A DNA stretch of 64,000 bases, from positions 1 through 64,000 of the forward strand of contig MGTU01000007.1 of the NCBI GenBank assembly GCA_001799615.1. Direction: 5' to 3'. The notes below the pieces were generated by a model, which was not told the DNA's origin, made no database searches, and saw only the letters and a list, made by a program, of their open reading frames with translations. The DNA comes from Elusimicrobia bacterium GWA2_61_42. GTDB lineage: Bacteria; Elusimicrobiota; Elusimicrobia; Elusimicrobiales; UBA9959. Shown here in pieces: positions 17,953 through 25,929 of this stretch. How positions within the stretch are numbered: position 1 is the stretch's first letter; each line of letters begins with the position of its first letter. The position numbers were made by a program, and so were the translations under genes.

Positions 17953-18549
17953 GTGAACGACCAGATCCAAATGGCGGTGCTGCTCGGCAACCCGGGCAGG
18001 GAGTACGAGAAGACAAGGCACAACATCGGCTTTATGCTGGCGGACCTTGCCGCTTCCCGCCTGGCCCCGGGGTCGCGCTGGCGCGACTGGAAAGGCCTGG
18101 GGCTTTACCTGGAGTTCGAGGCCGGCGGCCGCAGGGTTTTCCTGCTGAAGCCGCAGACCTACATGAACCTTTCCGGGCAGGCGGTACAGAGCCTGGCCGC
18201 TTTCTACAAGATCCCTCCGCCGGGCGTACTGGCCGCTTACGACGACCTGGCGCTGCCTTTCGGCAAGCTGCGCATGCGCAAGGGCGGTTCGGCGGGCTCG
18301 CACAACGGCATGGCTTCCGTGATCTCCGCGCTGGGCCCCGCCCTGCCCCGCCTGCGCCTGGGCATAGGGCCGAGGCCGGCGCATATACCGGGCAAGAATT
18401 TCGTGCTTTCGGGATTTTCCAAGGAAGAGGGGGAACGGCTGGCTGATTTCCTGGACCGCGCCTGCGGGGCCCTTAAAGAGGCCCTGCTGGACGGCGTGGA
18501 AAGCGCCATGAACCGCTGCAATTATGACGGCGATAAACCCGTACATTAA
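17953..18549 (+). CDS. pth: Peptidyl-tRNA hydrolase Pth
   Basis: Recycles peptidyl-tRNAs released from ribosomes. GNPGREYEKTRHNIGF at about 12-27 includes catalytic His23; LKPQTYMNLSG near 69 and SAGSHNGMASV near 115 are also diagnostic. The 198-residue length is typical. The start is GTG at 17953 with GAGG upstream; an internal ATG at codon 7 is possible but would leave a short N terminus. Its end overlaps the small membrane protein gene by 26 bp. Confidence 0.93.
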   Translation: MNDQIQMAVLLGNPGREYEKTRHNIGFMLADLAASRLAPGSRWRDWKGLGLYLEFEAGGRRVFLLKPQTYMNLSGQAVQSLAAFYKIPPPGVLAAYDDLALPFGKLRMRKGGSAGSHNGMASVISALGPALPRLRLGIGPRPAHIPGKNFVLSGFSKEEGERLADFLDRACGALKEALLDGVESAMNRCNYDGDKPVH

Positions 18550-18754
18550 AATATTTTTCGGGCTGGTATTCATCCTGCTCGGCCTGGGCTATATCTACAG
18601 GCCGGACGCCATAGAGCGCCTCAACCGCCTCATTAAAGAAACCTTTCTCAACGATTCCTACGTGGCGCTGCACAGGAAGAACTGGGGTTTTCTGCTGCTG
18701 CTTATCGGCGGCGTGCTTATCTACATGGGCCTCGCCAGGACGCGCGGCTGGTAG
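18524..18754 (+). CDS. Small two-helix membrane protein, unknown function
   Basis: 76 residues with two hydrophobic helices, about 9-26 (KIFFGLVFILLGLGYIY) and 54-70 (WGFLLLLIGGVLIYMGLA), joined by a charged segment with ERLNRLIKETFLND. It overlaps pth by 26 bp, which suggests coupled translation. The helix-charged loop-helix pattern and conserved-looking codon use support a real gene. No family is recognised. Confidence 0.65.
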   Translation: MTAINPYIKIFFGLVFILLGLGYIYRPDAIERLNRLIKETFLNDSYVALHRKNWGFLLLLIGGVLIYMGLARTRGW

Positions 18755-18775
18755 GGCGGGCCGCGGATTACCCAG

Positions 18776-18802
18776 TGCCCTTTGGGCCCTTTGGCCCTTG
18801 GC
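18776..18802. repeat. GGCCC/CCCTTTGG-rich intergenic patch
   Basis: The stretch GCCCTTTGGGCCCTTTGGCCC is a short tandem palindrome just upstream of the next promoter. Related patches occur at 45741-45770, 47671-47691 and 50815-50880, all between genes. Confidence 0.4.
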
Positions 18803-18825
18803 TTTAATTCTCAGCGCTGTATAAT
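18798..18825 (+). promoter_or_regulatory. Promoter of the 56-residue gene
   Basis: TTGGCT (18798-18803), a 16-bp spacer and a perfect TATAAT (18820-18825). The transcript would have a leader of about 100 nt containing two small hairpins (GTAT..ATAC and ACAGCC/GGCTGT). Confidence 0.65.
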
Positions 18826-18932
18826 ATCAACGGGGGAGTATCCGGAAAAATACGCTGGAGACTTGCCCGTTCGGTTCGGAGGGGAAAGCGTTTTGACAGC
18901 CGGGGGGCTGTAAAAATAACAGGGGGTGGGGT

Positions 18933-19103
18933 ATGACTTGGGATGAAATAACTAAGAAGTACGAGCAGGCCGCGCTGGAAGCGAAGCCGGAGCGCAAGGC
19001 TCCTAAGCTGGAGAAGAACTGGGATAACCTGGTTAAATCCACGGACAAACTGATCTGGCTTTTCTCGCTCTCAGGGAGCGGCTCGCAGCAGAAAAGGAAC
19101 TGA
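18933..19103 (+). CDS. Small protein of 56 residues, unknown function
   Basis: ATG at 18933 follows a strong G-rich Shine-Dalgarno (GGGGGTGGGG). The product is charged and amphipathic: MTWDEITKKYEQAALEAK, a KPERKAPKLEKNWDNLVK middle, and a short hydrophobic LIWLFSLSGSG before a QQKRN end. A good promoter lies upstream and a terminator directly downstream, so it is a complete monocistronic unit. No family is recognised. The alternative is that the transcript is a regulatory RNA and the reading frame is incidental. Confidence 0.6.
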   Translation: MTWDEITKKYEQAALEAKPERKAPKLEKNWDNLVKSTDKLIWLFSLSGSGSQQKRN

Positions 19104-19124
19104 AAGCGCCAGGCAGGCTTTAAG

Positions 19125-19160
19125 CCCGGGAACCGCAGCGGCGGATCCCGGGTTTTATTT
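19125..19160 (+). terminator. Terminator after the 56-residue gene
   Basis: A 7-bp stem CCCGGGA (19125-19131) / TCCCGGG (19146-19152) is followed by TTTTATTTT. It overlaps the end of the convergent gene at 19155. Confidence 0.75.
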
Positions 19161-19580
19161 TGCCGCGGTGTCCAGGGTTATGGCCAGCCCCTTGCTTATT
19201 ATCGCCACCCGCCCGCTCAGTTCGCCTCTGAGGTCGCCTTTGCGGACGACCCCCAGCTGCCCGTGGGTGTTCAGCAGGGCCTCCAGGTAAAGCTTGCGGG
19301 TCAGCAGGTCGGGCATGATCAGGTTGGCGGCGGTCATTTCGAATTTTACGGGGAAGACCGGGTTGATGATCTTTTTAACGGCTACGGGCACGCCGCCGTC
19401 GTTGCGCGCCACCACAAAAAGCATGCTGTTGGCGCCCGGCAGCGAGCCCAGCAGGTTCTCTCCCACGCTTACCGTCCCCGCGGCCCTGAAAAAATATTTA
19501 AGAGCGGCGGGATAGCCGAATTTCCATAGGGCAAAAACCGCGGCGGACAGGAGCAGGAGCCAAAGCGATCGTTTCAGCAT
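19155..19580 (-). CDS. Membrane-anchored protein resembling the CcmI C-terminal domain
   Basis: 141 residues from ATG at 19580. One N-terminal membrane helix (about 4-20, SLWLLLLSAAVFALW) precedes a periplasmic domain. The pattern SMLFVVARNDGGVPVAVKKI, FPVKFEMTAANLIMPD and VRKGDLRGELSG resembles the C-terminal domain of the cytochrome c biogenesis protein CcmI/CycH, but no TPR or heme-handling partner is nearby, so the assignment is tentative. The frame is open to 19718, but a TAGAAT box 7 nt before the 19580 ATG supports the shorter form. Confidence 0.5.
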   Translation of the reverse strand: MLKRSLWLLLLSAAVFALWKFGYPAALKYFFRAAGTVSVGENLLGSLPGANSMLFVVARNDGGVPVAVKKIINPVFPVKFEMTAANLIMPDLLTRKLYLEALLNTHGQLGVVRKGDLRGELSGRVAIISKGLAITLDTAAK

Positions 19581-19587
19581 TTTTATA

Positions 19588-19593
19588 ATTCTA
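19588..19593 (-). promoter_or_regulatory. -10 box of the CcmI-like gene, leaderless arrangement
   Basis: On the minus strand TAGAAT is followed by TATAAAA and the ATG (7-nt gap). No Shine-Dalgarno is present. Confidence 0.45.
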
Positions 19594-19733
19594 TAAAATA
19601 CGGGGGCCGATAAAAAGCCGCCTAAAACCTCTCCAAACCGGTAAAAACGGCCGAAAACGCCCGCTCCGGGCCCTAAAAGGGCCCTTTTTTCAGGGCGAAA
19701 CAATCTGTTCATAATCATTTAACATTCCTTTTA

Positions 19734-19762
19734 TTGACTTAGAGGGGGGTGTGTATTAGACT
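19734..19762 (+). promoter_or_regulatory. Promoter of the coiled-coil operon
   Basis: TTGACT (19734-19739), a 17-bp spacer and TAGACT (19757-19762) form a good sigma-70 promoter. It is followed by AAAAGG as Shine-Dalgarno 7 nt before the ATG at 19791. An overlapping TATATA at 19765-19770 is an alternative -10. Confidence 0.65.
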
Positions 19763-19790
19763 TGTTATATAGGTTTTAAAAGGCAAAATT

Positions 19791-22700
19791 ATGGCTAAAG
19801 AATACGGCGAACTCGAACAACTTGTAAATGACGTGACCAGCCTGGATACCGCCCGCATGACGCTGCGCTGGGCGCTGGAAAGGCTTAACACCATTGAAAA
19901 AGACAAGGCTGAGCTCAAAAAGAACCTGACCCTTGCCGAGGAAACCTCCAAGCGCCTGCAGGTCAAAGAGTCCTCTCTTACCGACGCCTATGCCTCCCGC
20001 TCCAAGAACCTGGAGGAGAAAGAAGATTTCTACACCAAACTGGAAGCCACCATGTCGCTGCTGGGCGAAGGCAAGCTGGACATCCAGCAGCTCCTGAAAA
20101 AAGAGGCCAAGCTGGACAGCCTGCGCCACAGCCTTGAGGCCGAATATTCGGATAAATTCGAAGAACTGGACCGCAATCAGCGCTCCGTGATAGAGCGCTG
20201 GAACGCCCGCCTGCTGGAAGTGGAAAGCCAGTACGCCGGGCGCCTGGCGGAGGCCCAGCAGAAGTACGACGGATTGCGCTCCGAGCTGGAAAACGGCTAC
20301 CAGGGCCGCATGACCTCGCTGCAGGCCTCCTTCAAGGCCCGCGAGCAGGAGCTGGCCGCCAAGATAGGCGCGCTGGAGGGGAACCTCCGCTCCACCGAAG
20401 GCAAGCTGGACGCCCGCCGCGCCGAACTGGAGAAAGAGCACCTTTTGAAGCAGCGCGAGAACGAAGAGAATTACCGCAAGCTGCGCGGCATGCTGGAAGC
20501 CGGGCTGGACGAAAAACTGCGGTCGATGGATTCTGACCACGCCGCCCAGGTGCGCTCGCTGGAGGCCTCCTGGCAGACCGAGCGGGCCCGCCTGCTGGAA
20601 GAGCAGCACCTGCGCGAAGAACAGTTCAACGCCGCCCAGGCCCGCATCCAGGAAATAGAGAATTCCCTGGCGGCGCAGCAGGAAAAGCACCATACCCATA
20701 TTCTCAAGATCATAAGCGAAAAAGAGACGGCCTTCCGCGCCCAGCTGGCCGCGCTGGAGAAAGAAAAAGAACTGAAAGAGCAGACCGTAAAAGAACTGGT
20801 CACGAGGCTGGAAAAGAAGGCCTCGGACTGGGAGGCGGAACGCGCCAGGCTGGAGGCCGAGTTCGGCCACAGGCTGGCCGGCATGGACGCCGCCATGCGC
20901 GCGCGCGCCGTGGAAATGGAGCGGGAATACTCGGCCAAGAAAGAGGAGCTGGAAAACATCCTGGCCGTCACCCGCGAAGAGTTCGACAAGGAGTTCCAGG
21001 CCCGCCTGCTGATGGAACGCCAGGCTATGGATGAGGAAAAGTCCCGGTTGTCCGAGGAGAAAAGCCTGCGCGAAGAGTCGCTGACCCGCGCCGCCGCTAA
21101 AGTCAGGGAGCTCGAGAGCGCGCTTTCCGCCAACCGCGAAGAGCACCACAAAGAGCTGATGGAGCGCATCCGCACCGGGGAGAACTCTTTCCGTGAAAAG
21201 CTGGAAGGCTTCGAAGCCGAGAAGCGCTCCTATAATGAGACTATTAATAAGCTTTCCGATGAACTGCGCCACAGGAACGGCGCCCTGCTGGAAGAAAAGA
21301 AGAAAATAGCCGAGGAGTTCGGCGCCAAGGCCGCCAATTACGAGCAGAGGCTGGCCGCCATGGAAGCCTCCTTCGAGGAGAGGCGCCGGGGTTACGACGA
21401 AAAGATCGCCGCCCTTTCGGCCAGGCTCGAAGAGGCGGCGAAAGCTTCCGCCTTCGAGAAGGAGAATTTCAAGAACGAGGTCGCGCGCATCTCTTCCGAG
21501 GTGGGCACCCTGGCCGAGGAACGCTCGGCCTCCATCCGCGCCGACTACGAGACCCGCAAGGCCGGGCTGGAGAAGGAATTCTCCGCCCGCTACGGCGACA
21601 GGCTGAAAGCGCTGGAGGCGGAGAAGGCGCGCGTCAACGAGGCGCTGGCCGAGCGCGAGAAGCAGCTGGATATTTCGCACACGCACGCCATGGAGCTGGA
21701 CGCCGCTCTCGCCGAACTGCGCATGAGCGCGACCGACGAGAAGGCCGCGTTTTCGCGGGAATATTCCGCCGAGATGAACCGCGCGCTGAAGGCCGCCGAA
21801 GAGGCCGCCAGGGCCCGCGAGGCCGAACTGATAGCCGACGTGAACGTGCTGCGCGAGGAACTGACCGAGAAGGACCGGGTCATCTCCCTGGAGCGCGAGC
21901 GCCTGGTGGACGAACTTCATAAAGCCTCGAGCGAAGCCCATGACAGGAGCGAGGAGCGGGCGGCCGCGGTGAAAGCCGAGTACGAACGCCGCCTGGCCGA
22001 CCAGGCGTCCCTGGCGGAAAGCGCCACAAAAGAATTGCGCGAGCTGATACAGGCAAAAGAAGTCCAGCTTGAAAAGGTCGTGTGCAGCCAGGAGGAGGCG
22101 GCCAAGGCCCGCGAAGCCGAGCTGTGCGCCGACATCAACGTGCTGCGCGAAGAGCTCACGGAGAAAGACCGGGTGCTTTCGCTGGAACGCGAGAAGCTGG
22201 TGGACGAACTTTCAAAAGCCTCGATCGAGGCCCACGCCAGGACCGAAGAGCGCGCCGCCGCCGTAAAAGCGGAATATGAAAAACGCCTGGCTACCCTGGA
22301 AGCCGCGGCTGAAAGCCGGATAGCGGGGATCAAAGCGCTGCTGGCCGGGAAAACCGCCGAGCTTGAGAAAGCGGAGCAGGACCGCGTCCTGGCGGAAAAA
22401 GGCATAAAGGATGAGTTTGAGCGCCGCGTAGCGGAGCTGGAGGCCGGGATCTCCGCCAAAGCCGCCGCCCTGGAAGCCGATTACGCCGTACGCAGGGAGA
22501 AGCTGGAAGCCGACGCCGCCGCGCGCGCCGCCGCGGTAAACGCCGAGTCCGCGGTCAAGATGGACTTCGAACGCCGCAACTGGCAGGCGGAGCGCGCCCG
22601 CTTCGAAAACACCCTGGAGGAAACTTCCGGGCACTTCCGCGCCGCCCAGAAGGAGATAGAAAACCTGAACCTGGGCCTGCGCAAAGCCGGCGAGACCAAT

Positions 22701-23897
22701 GCCGCCCGCGAGGCCGCGTTCAACCGCGACCTGATGGAAGCCAAAGCTACCTACGACAGGGAGCTGGCTTACCGCGTGAAAGACGCGGTGTCGGTGCAGA
22801 CGGCCCACCTGGTGGAAGCCCTCGAGGCGGCCAAGGCCAGGCAGGAGGAACTTGCCGCCGCCCTGGAGAACAAGGAAAATTCGATACGCGCGCTGCGCGG
22901 CGAGGCCGCCGAGGCCCGCCGGGACTACGAGGAGGGCCTGCGGGCCGCCGACTCCGGCGCCCTTACCGCCCGCCGCGAAGAGCTTGAAAAGCATTACGCC
23001 GGCAAGACCGCCGCGCTCGGAGAAGGCATGGCTTCCCTGCGGCGCGCCCTGGAGGCCGACGCCCAGGCGCTGAAAGCCGAGGTGGAAAAGGCCCGCGCGG
23101 AGACCCTGGCCGCCAATAAGCGCGCCGACGGCCTCTTCGATGAGATGGTGGCGGCCCTTAAGGCGGCGCAGGAGGAAAAGAACGCGCTGCAGCGCGCCCA
23201 GACCGAAGAACTTAACCGCGCCGTCCCGGAAGCCGTGGGCAAAGCGGTGGAGATCCTCTCCCAGAAACTGCGTCGCGCGGAAGACGAACTGGAAAAAACC
23301 CGCGCGGAGAACCGCGACGAAGTGCTGCAGCTCGGCGAATCCTATACGAAAGAGAAAGAGCGCATGCTGGAAGAGATGGCCCGCCGCGAGAATTACGTCG
23401 AGACGGCCGACCTCAAGATCCAGGAACTGGAACGCGATATCCTGAAATACCGCCAGAACGCTTCCGGCGAGCTGCTCAAGCAGATAGCCGAGCAGGATGA
23501 GCGCTTCCGCGGCATAGTCGCCGAGGAAAAGATCCGCCGGGAAGCCCGCGAAAGGGCCTTCGCCGCGGAACTGGAACGCGCCAGGACGGCCTCCGACGCC
23601 CGCGTGAAACAGCTGGAGGACCTGCTGGCCGCCAAGGAAACGCTGATGGCCGAGGGCGACAAGTTCTACCGGCAGAAGCAGCTGGAGCTGGACGGCATGC
23701 ACTCCGCCTTCAACCAGGGCGTCAACAAGGCCAACGAGGAGCTTTTTGCCCAGAAGCAGGCCCTCAGCGAAAAAGAGAAAGCCCTGAACGACTACAGGCT
23801 GAAGCTCGAAAAAGAATCCGCCGCCAGGAACGCCGAGGCGGAGAACATGAAGGCGGAACTGACCCGGGCGATACTGGAATACAAGCGCAGGAAGTAG
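19791..23897 (+). CDS. Giant coiled-coil protein, unknown function
   Basis: 1368 residues, almost wholly predicted coiled coil: dense Glu, Lys, Arg and Ala heptads with very few Pro or Gly. No signal peptide or membrane helix, so it is cytoplasmic. A non-coil head of about 35 residues (MAKEYGELEQLVNDVTSLD) comes first. The rod holds internal repeats; the clearest is a 98-residue duplication around LREELTEKDRV at about 683 and 781. An extended rod of this size would be far longer than ordinary enzymes. Candidate roles are a cytoskeletal filament, spacer or scaffold; SMC is excluded because there are no ATPase ends. First gene of a three-gene operon. Confidence 0.85.
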   Translation: MAKEYGELEQLVNDVTSLDTARMTLRWALERLNTIEKDKAELKKNLTLAEETSKRLQVKESSLTDAYASRSKNLEEKEDFYTKLEATMSLLGEGKLDIQQLLKKEAKLDSLRHSLEAEYSDKFEELDRNQRSVIERWNARLLEVESQYAGRLAEAQQKYDGLRSELENGYQGRMTSLQASFKAREQELAAKIGALEGNLRSTEGKLDARRAELEKEHLLKQRENEENYRKLRGMLEAGLDEKLRSMDSDHAAQVRSLEASWQTERARLLEEQHLREEQFNAAQARIQEIENSLAAQQEKHHTHILKIISEKETAFRAQLAALEKEKELKEQTVKELVTRLEKKASDWEAERARLEAEFGHRLAGMDAAMRARAVEMEREYSAKKEELENILAVTREEFDKEFQARLLMERQAMDEEKSRLSEEKSLREESLTRAAAKVRELESALSANREEHHKELMERIRTGENSFREKLEGFEAEKRSYNETINKLSDELRHRNGALLEEKKKIAEEFGAKAANYEQRLAAMEASFEERRRGYDEKIAALSARLEEAAKASAFEKENFKNEVARISSEVGTLAEERSASIRADYETRKAGLEKEFSARYGDRLKALEAEKARVNEALAEREKQLDISHTHAMELDAALAELRMSATDEKAAFSREYSAEMNRALKAAEEAARAREAELIADVNVLREELTEKDRVISLERERLVDELHKASSEAHDRSEERAAAVKAEYERRLADQASLAESATKELRELIQAKEVQLEKVVCSQEEAAKAREAELCADINVLREELTEKDRVLSLEREKLVDELSKASIEAHARTEERAAAVKAEYEKRLATLEAAAESRIAGIKALLAGKTAELEKAEQDRVLAEKGIKDEFERRVAELEAGISAKAAALEADYAVRREKLEADAAARAAAVNAESAVKMDFERRNWQAERARFENTLEETSGHFRAAQKEIENLNLGLRKAGETNAAREAAFNRDLMEAKATYDRELAYRVKDAVSVQTAHLVEALEAAKARQEELAAALENKENSIRALRGEAAEARRDYEEGLRAADSGALTARREELEKHYAGKTAALGEGMASLRRALEADAQALKAEVEKARAETLAANKRADGLFDEMVAALKAAQEEKNALQRAQTEELNRAVPEAVGKAVEILSQKLRRAEDELEKTRAENRDEVLQLGESYTKEKERMLEEMARRENYVETADLKIQELERDILKYRQNASGELLKQIAEQDERFRGIVAEEKIRREARERAFAAELERARTASDARVKQLEDLLAAKETLMAEGDKFYRQKQLELDGMHSAFNQGVNKANEELFAQKQALSEKEKALNDYRLKLEKESAARNAEAENMKAELTRAILEYKRRK
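21801..22388 (+). repeat. Tandem 294-bp internal duplication in the coiled-coil gene
   Basis: The segment starting at 21801 recurs in frame at 22095, a period of 294 bp or 98 codons. Both copies encode AREAEL..DVN/DIN-VLREELTEKDRV..LERE..LVDEL. The DNA has diverged at many third positions, so the duplication is old and the protein sequence is kept. Confidence 0.85.
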
Positions 23898-23912
23898 CCA
23901 AGGGATATCCTT

Positions 23913-24617
23913 ATGGAAAAAGAACTCGCGATACAATGCGTGCCCGCGGAGATGCTGCAAAGGCTGAAGGCCCTGGCCGACCGCCTTTGGGAGGATAAGA
24001 ACCCGGCTTCCGTGCACCTTAACGCCATCCTCGAGGAATTCGAGCCCGACCTGAAGACGCTGGGCCACATCATAAAGGAGTACGAGGCCGACTACGCCGG
24101 CCGGCTGGCTTTCAACGAGCGGGAGCACGCCCAGAAAGAAAGCCGCCTTAGAGAAGAGATCTCGGATTTCAGCCGCCGGCTCTTCGAACTGGATAAAGAG
24201 CACGCCGCGGGGCTTAAAAAGATAGAGGAACTGAAAGCCGCGCTGAACGCCAGGGAGGCGGTCCTTTCGGAACTCAAGTCCAAGACCCTGGAGGACGGCA
24301 GCGAACTGAACTCCAAATACGTGGACAAGATGCAGGAACTTTACGACCGCGTTAACAGGAAAGAACTGGAGATGCTGGCCCGGTGGGAAGAAAAGAACAG
24401 CGGGCTCGACGCTAAAGTGCAGGTGCTGGAAAGCGATTTCGCGGCCAAGGTAAAGCAGTTCAGCCTGCGCGAAAGGGCGCTGGAAGAGGATTTTAAGGCC
24501 CGCAAAGCGGAACTGATAAAAACTTTCGACCGCATCCGCGCGGACCTGGAGGCCAGGGAAAAAGCGCTGGCCGCGCACGGGAAGAACGGGGCCGGCGGCA
24601 AAGGGGGCGGGTTATGA
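23913..24617 (+). CDS. Coiled-coil protein, second gene of the operon
   Basis: 234 residues. A short globular-looking N terminus (IQCVPAEMLQRLKALADRLW, DKNPASVHLNAILEEFEPD) precedes a coiled coil from about 50 to 220 and a Gly-rich end (GKNGAGGKGGG). The coil composition is like that of the 1368-residue neighbour 15 bp upstream, suggesting the two assemble together. Cytoplasmic. It overlaps the next gene by 4 bp. No known family is recognised. Confidence 0.8.
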   Translation: MEKELAIQCVPAEMLQRLKALADRLWEDKNPASVHLNAILEEFEPDLKTLGHIIKEYEADYAGRLAFNEREHAQKESRLREEISDFSRRLFELDKEHAAGLKKIEELKAALNAREAVLSELKSKTLEDGSELNSKYVDKMQELYDRVNRKELEMLARWEEKNSGLDAKVQVLESDFAAKVKQFSLRERALEEDFKARKAELIKTFDRIRADLEAREKALAAHGKNGAGGKGGGL

Positions 24618-25207
24618 GCGGCACCGGGGACCTTAAGAACCTTTTAGACAGGCTGAAGGAGGAAGTGGGGACGCTGCCCGAAGAACTTCCCAGGCAGGAA
24701 CGCCCCGCGGCCAGGATGCCGGCCACGGCGCAGCCCGCCGAGCGCCCGGTCGAGCGCTTTATGCGCGCGCACAAGCCCGAGGCCCAGCGCGAGCCGCTGC
24801 CGTTGCCGGGCGGGGGCAACATCGTGTGGAGCGAGAACAAGGAAGCCATGCTGTTCGGCATGCTGGCCGCGCTGATAGCGGCGCTGGGCGGCGTGCTGTC
24901 CGGCCTGGATTACCTCGTGCTTATAGGGGCCGTGGTCTTCCTGCTGTTCTCTTTCATGATGCTGCTGTCGCTGTTCGGCTATTATCTGAATTTCCGCAGG
25001 CGCGGACCGGAAAGGTCCGGGCTGGCCGAGCGGGTGGACGCTTTGTCTAAAAAAGTCGAAATGCTCAGCACTATGACCGCCTCCGGAGGCGGTCAGGCCT
25101 ACCAGTCCGCCATGCCGGAAAGGGAACGGGAACTGGAACATAAGGTGGAGGAACTGCGCGTGCTGGTGAAGACCCTGTCCCGCGCGGTGGACCAGCAGAA
25201 CAGGTAA
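24614..25207 (+). CDS. Membrane protein with coiled-coil tail, third gene of the operon
   Basis: 197 residues. A charged, Pro-rich N-terminal segment (1-75) is followed by two transmembrane helices (about 79-97 and 100-125), a basic RRRGPERSG stretch on the inside, and a C-terminal coiled coil (about 163-195). The start overlaps the previous stop by 4 bp (ATGA). The layout suggests a membrane anchor for the two cytoplasmic coiled-coil proteins encoded upstream. No known family is recognised. Confidence 0.78.
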   Translation: MSGTGDLKNLLDRLKEEVGTLPEELPRQERPAARMPATAQPAERPVERFMRAHKPEAQREPLPLPGGGNIVWSENKEAMLFGMLAALIAALGGVLSGLDYLVLIGAVVFLLFSFMMLLSLFGYYLNFRRRGPERSGLAERVDALSKKVEMLSTMTASGGGQAYQSAMPERERELEHKVEELRVLVKTLSRAVDQQNR

Positions 25208-25225
25208 ACGAGCTTTCTAAATAGA

Positions 25226-25231
25226 TATAAT
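25226..25231 (+). promoter_or_regulatory. -10 box of the exporter gene, leaderless arrangement
   Basis: A perfect TATAAT is followed by 8 nt and the ATG at 25240. No Shine-Dalgarno is present between them. It would start a separate transcript for the polysaccharide locus. Confidence 0.55.
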
Positions 25232-25239
25232 TATACGAT

Positions 25240-25923
25240 ATGAAGATAATGTCCCTTGCGCTGTCAATTCTTACCTTTTTCAGCTCAATGCCGGCTTTCA
25301 GCCTGGAGCTGACGGTCCCGGAAAAAGCGTATTTCATAGAGTCCGGCGATATCATAAACGTCAACGTCTTTCCCGCCGAAGAATTCTCCAAAGAGGTCAC
25401 CGTGCAGCCTGACGGCACCGTGGATATCCCGCTTATCGGCCCGGTAAAAGCCAGGGGGCTCAAGGCGGAAGACCTGGAAAAAACCCTTACGGCCAAATTC
25501 TCCAAGTATGTGGCCAATCCCGCCGTCACGCTGAACGTGCGCAAATTCTCCTCCAACAAGGTGGCCGTCATAGGCCAGATAAATTCACCCGGCTATTACG
25601 AGTACCGCGAAGGGATGCGCCTGCTGGACCTGATCGCCCAGGCCGCGGGCCCGCAGGATTACGCCCGGGGCGCCAAGGTGCGCATTTACCGCCGCGTGCC
25701 GGGCCCCGACGGCAAGATCACCGAGGAAGTGCTGAAGGCCGACATGGCGGCGGTGTTCGACGGGAAAATGGACAAGAACATCCTCCTGCTCAACGGGGAC
25801 ATCGTCTATATCCCGCGCAAGTCCTACTCTACCGCGGCAAAATGGATAACGGATAACTTCGTGCCCTGGGCCACGCTGTTCACTTTCGCGGTGACGGCCA
25901 GCATCGTGGCGAGGAAAAATTAG
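25240..25923 (+). CDS. Polysaccharide export protein, Wza family
   Basis: 227 residues. A signal peptide (about 1-21, ending MPAFS) lacks a lipobox Cys, unlike Wza. The Poly_export domain (YFIESGDIINVNVF, VQPDGTVDIPLIGPVKARG) covers about 30-105, and an SLBB domain (VAVIGQINSPGYYEY, LLDLIAQAAGP) about 107-195. A C-terminal hydrophobic helix (WATLFTFAVTASIVA) may insert in the outer membrane as in Wza. It is 7 bp before the Wzz/kinase gene, its usual partner in capsule or exopolysaccharide export. Confidence 0.9.
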   Translation: MKIMSLALSILTFFSSMPAFSLELTVPEKAYFIESGDIINVNVFPAEEFSKEVTVQPDGTVDIPLIGPVKARGLKAEDLEKTLTAKFSKYVANPAVTLNVRKFSSNKVAVIGQINSPGYYEYREGMRLLDLIAQAAGPQDYARGAKVRIYRRVPGPDGKITEEVLKADMAAVFDGKMDKNILLLNGDIVYIPRKSYSTAAKWITDNFVPWATLFTFAVTASIVARKN

Positions 25924-25929
25924 GCAACC

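Noticed and set aside
22212-24578. A 788-codon minus-strand open frame opposite the coiled-coil genes
   Set aside because: Phe/Leu/Gly-rich shadow of Glu/Lys-rich coiled-coil coding; no start signal or domain.
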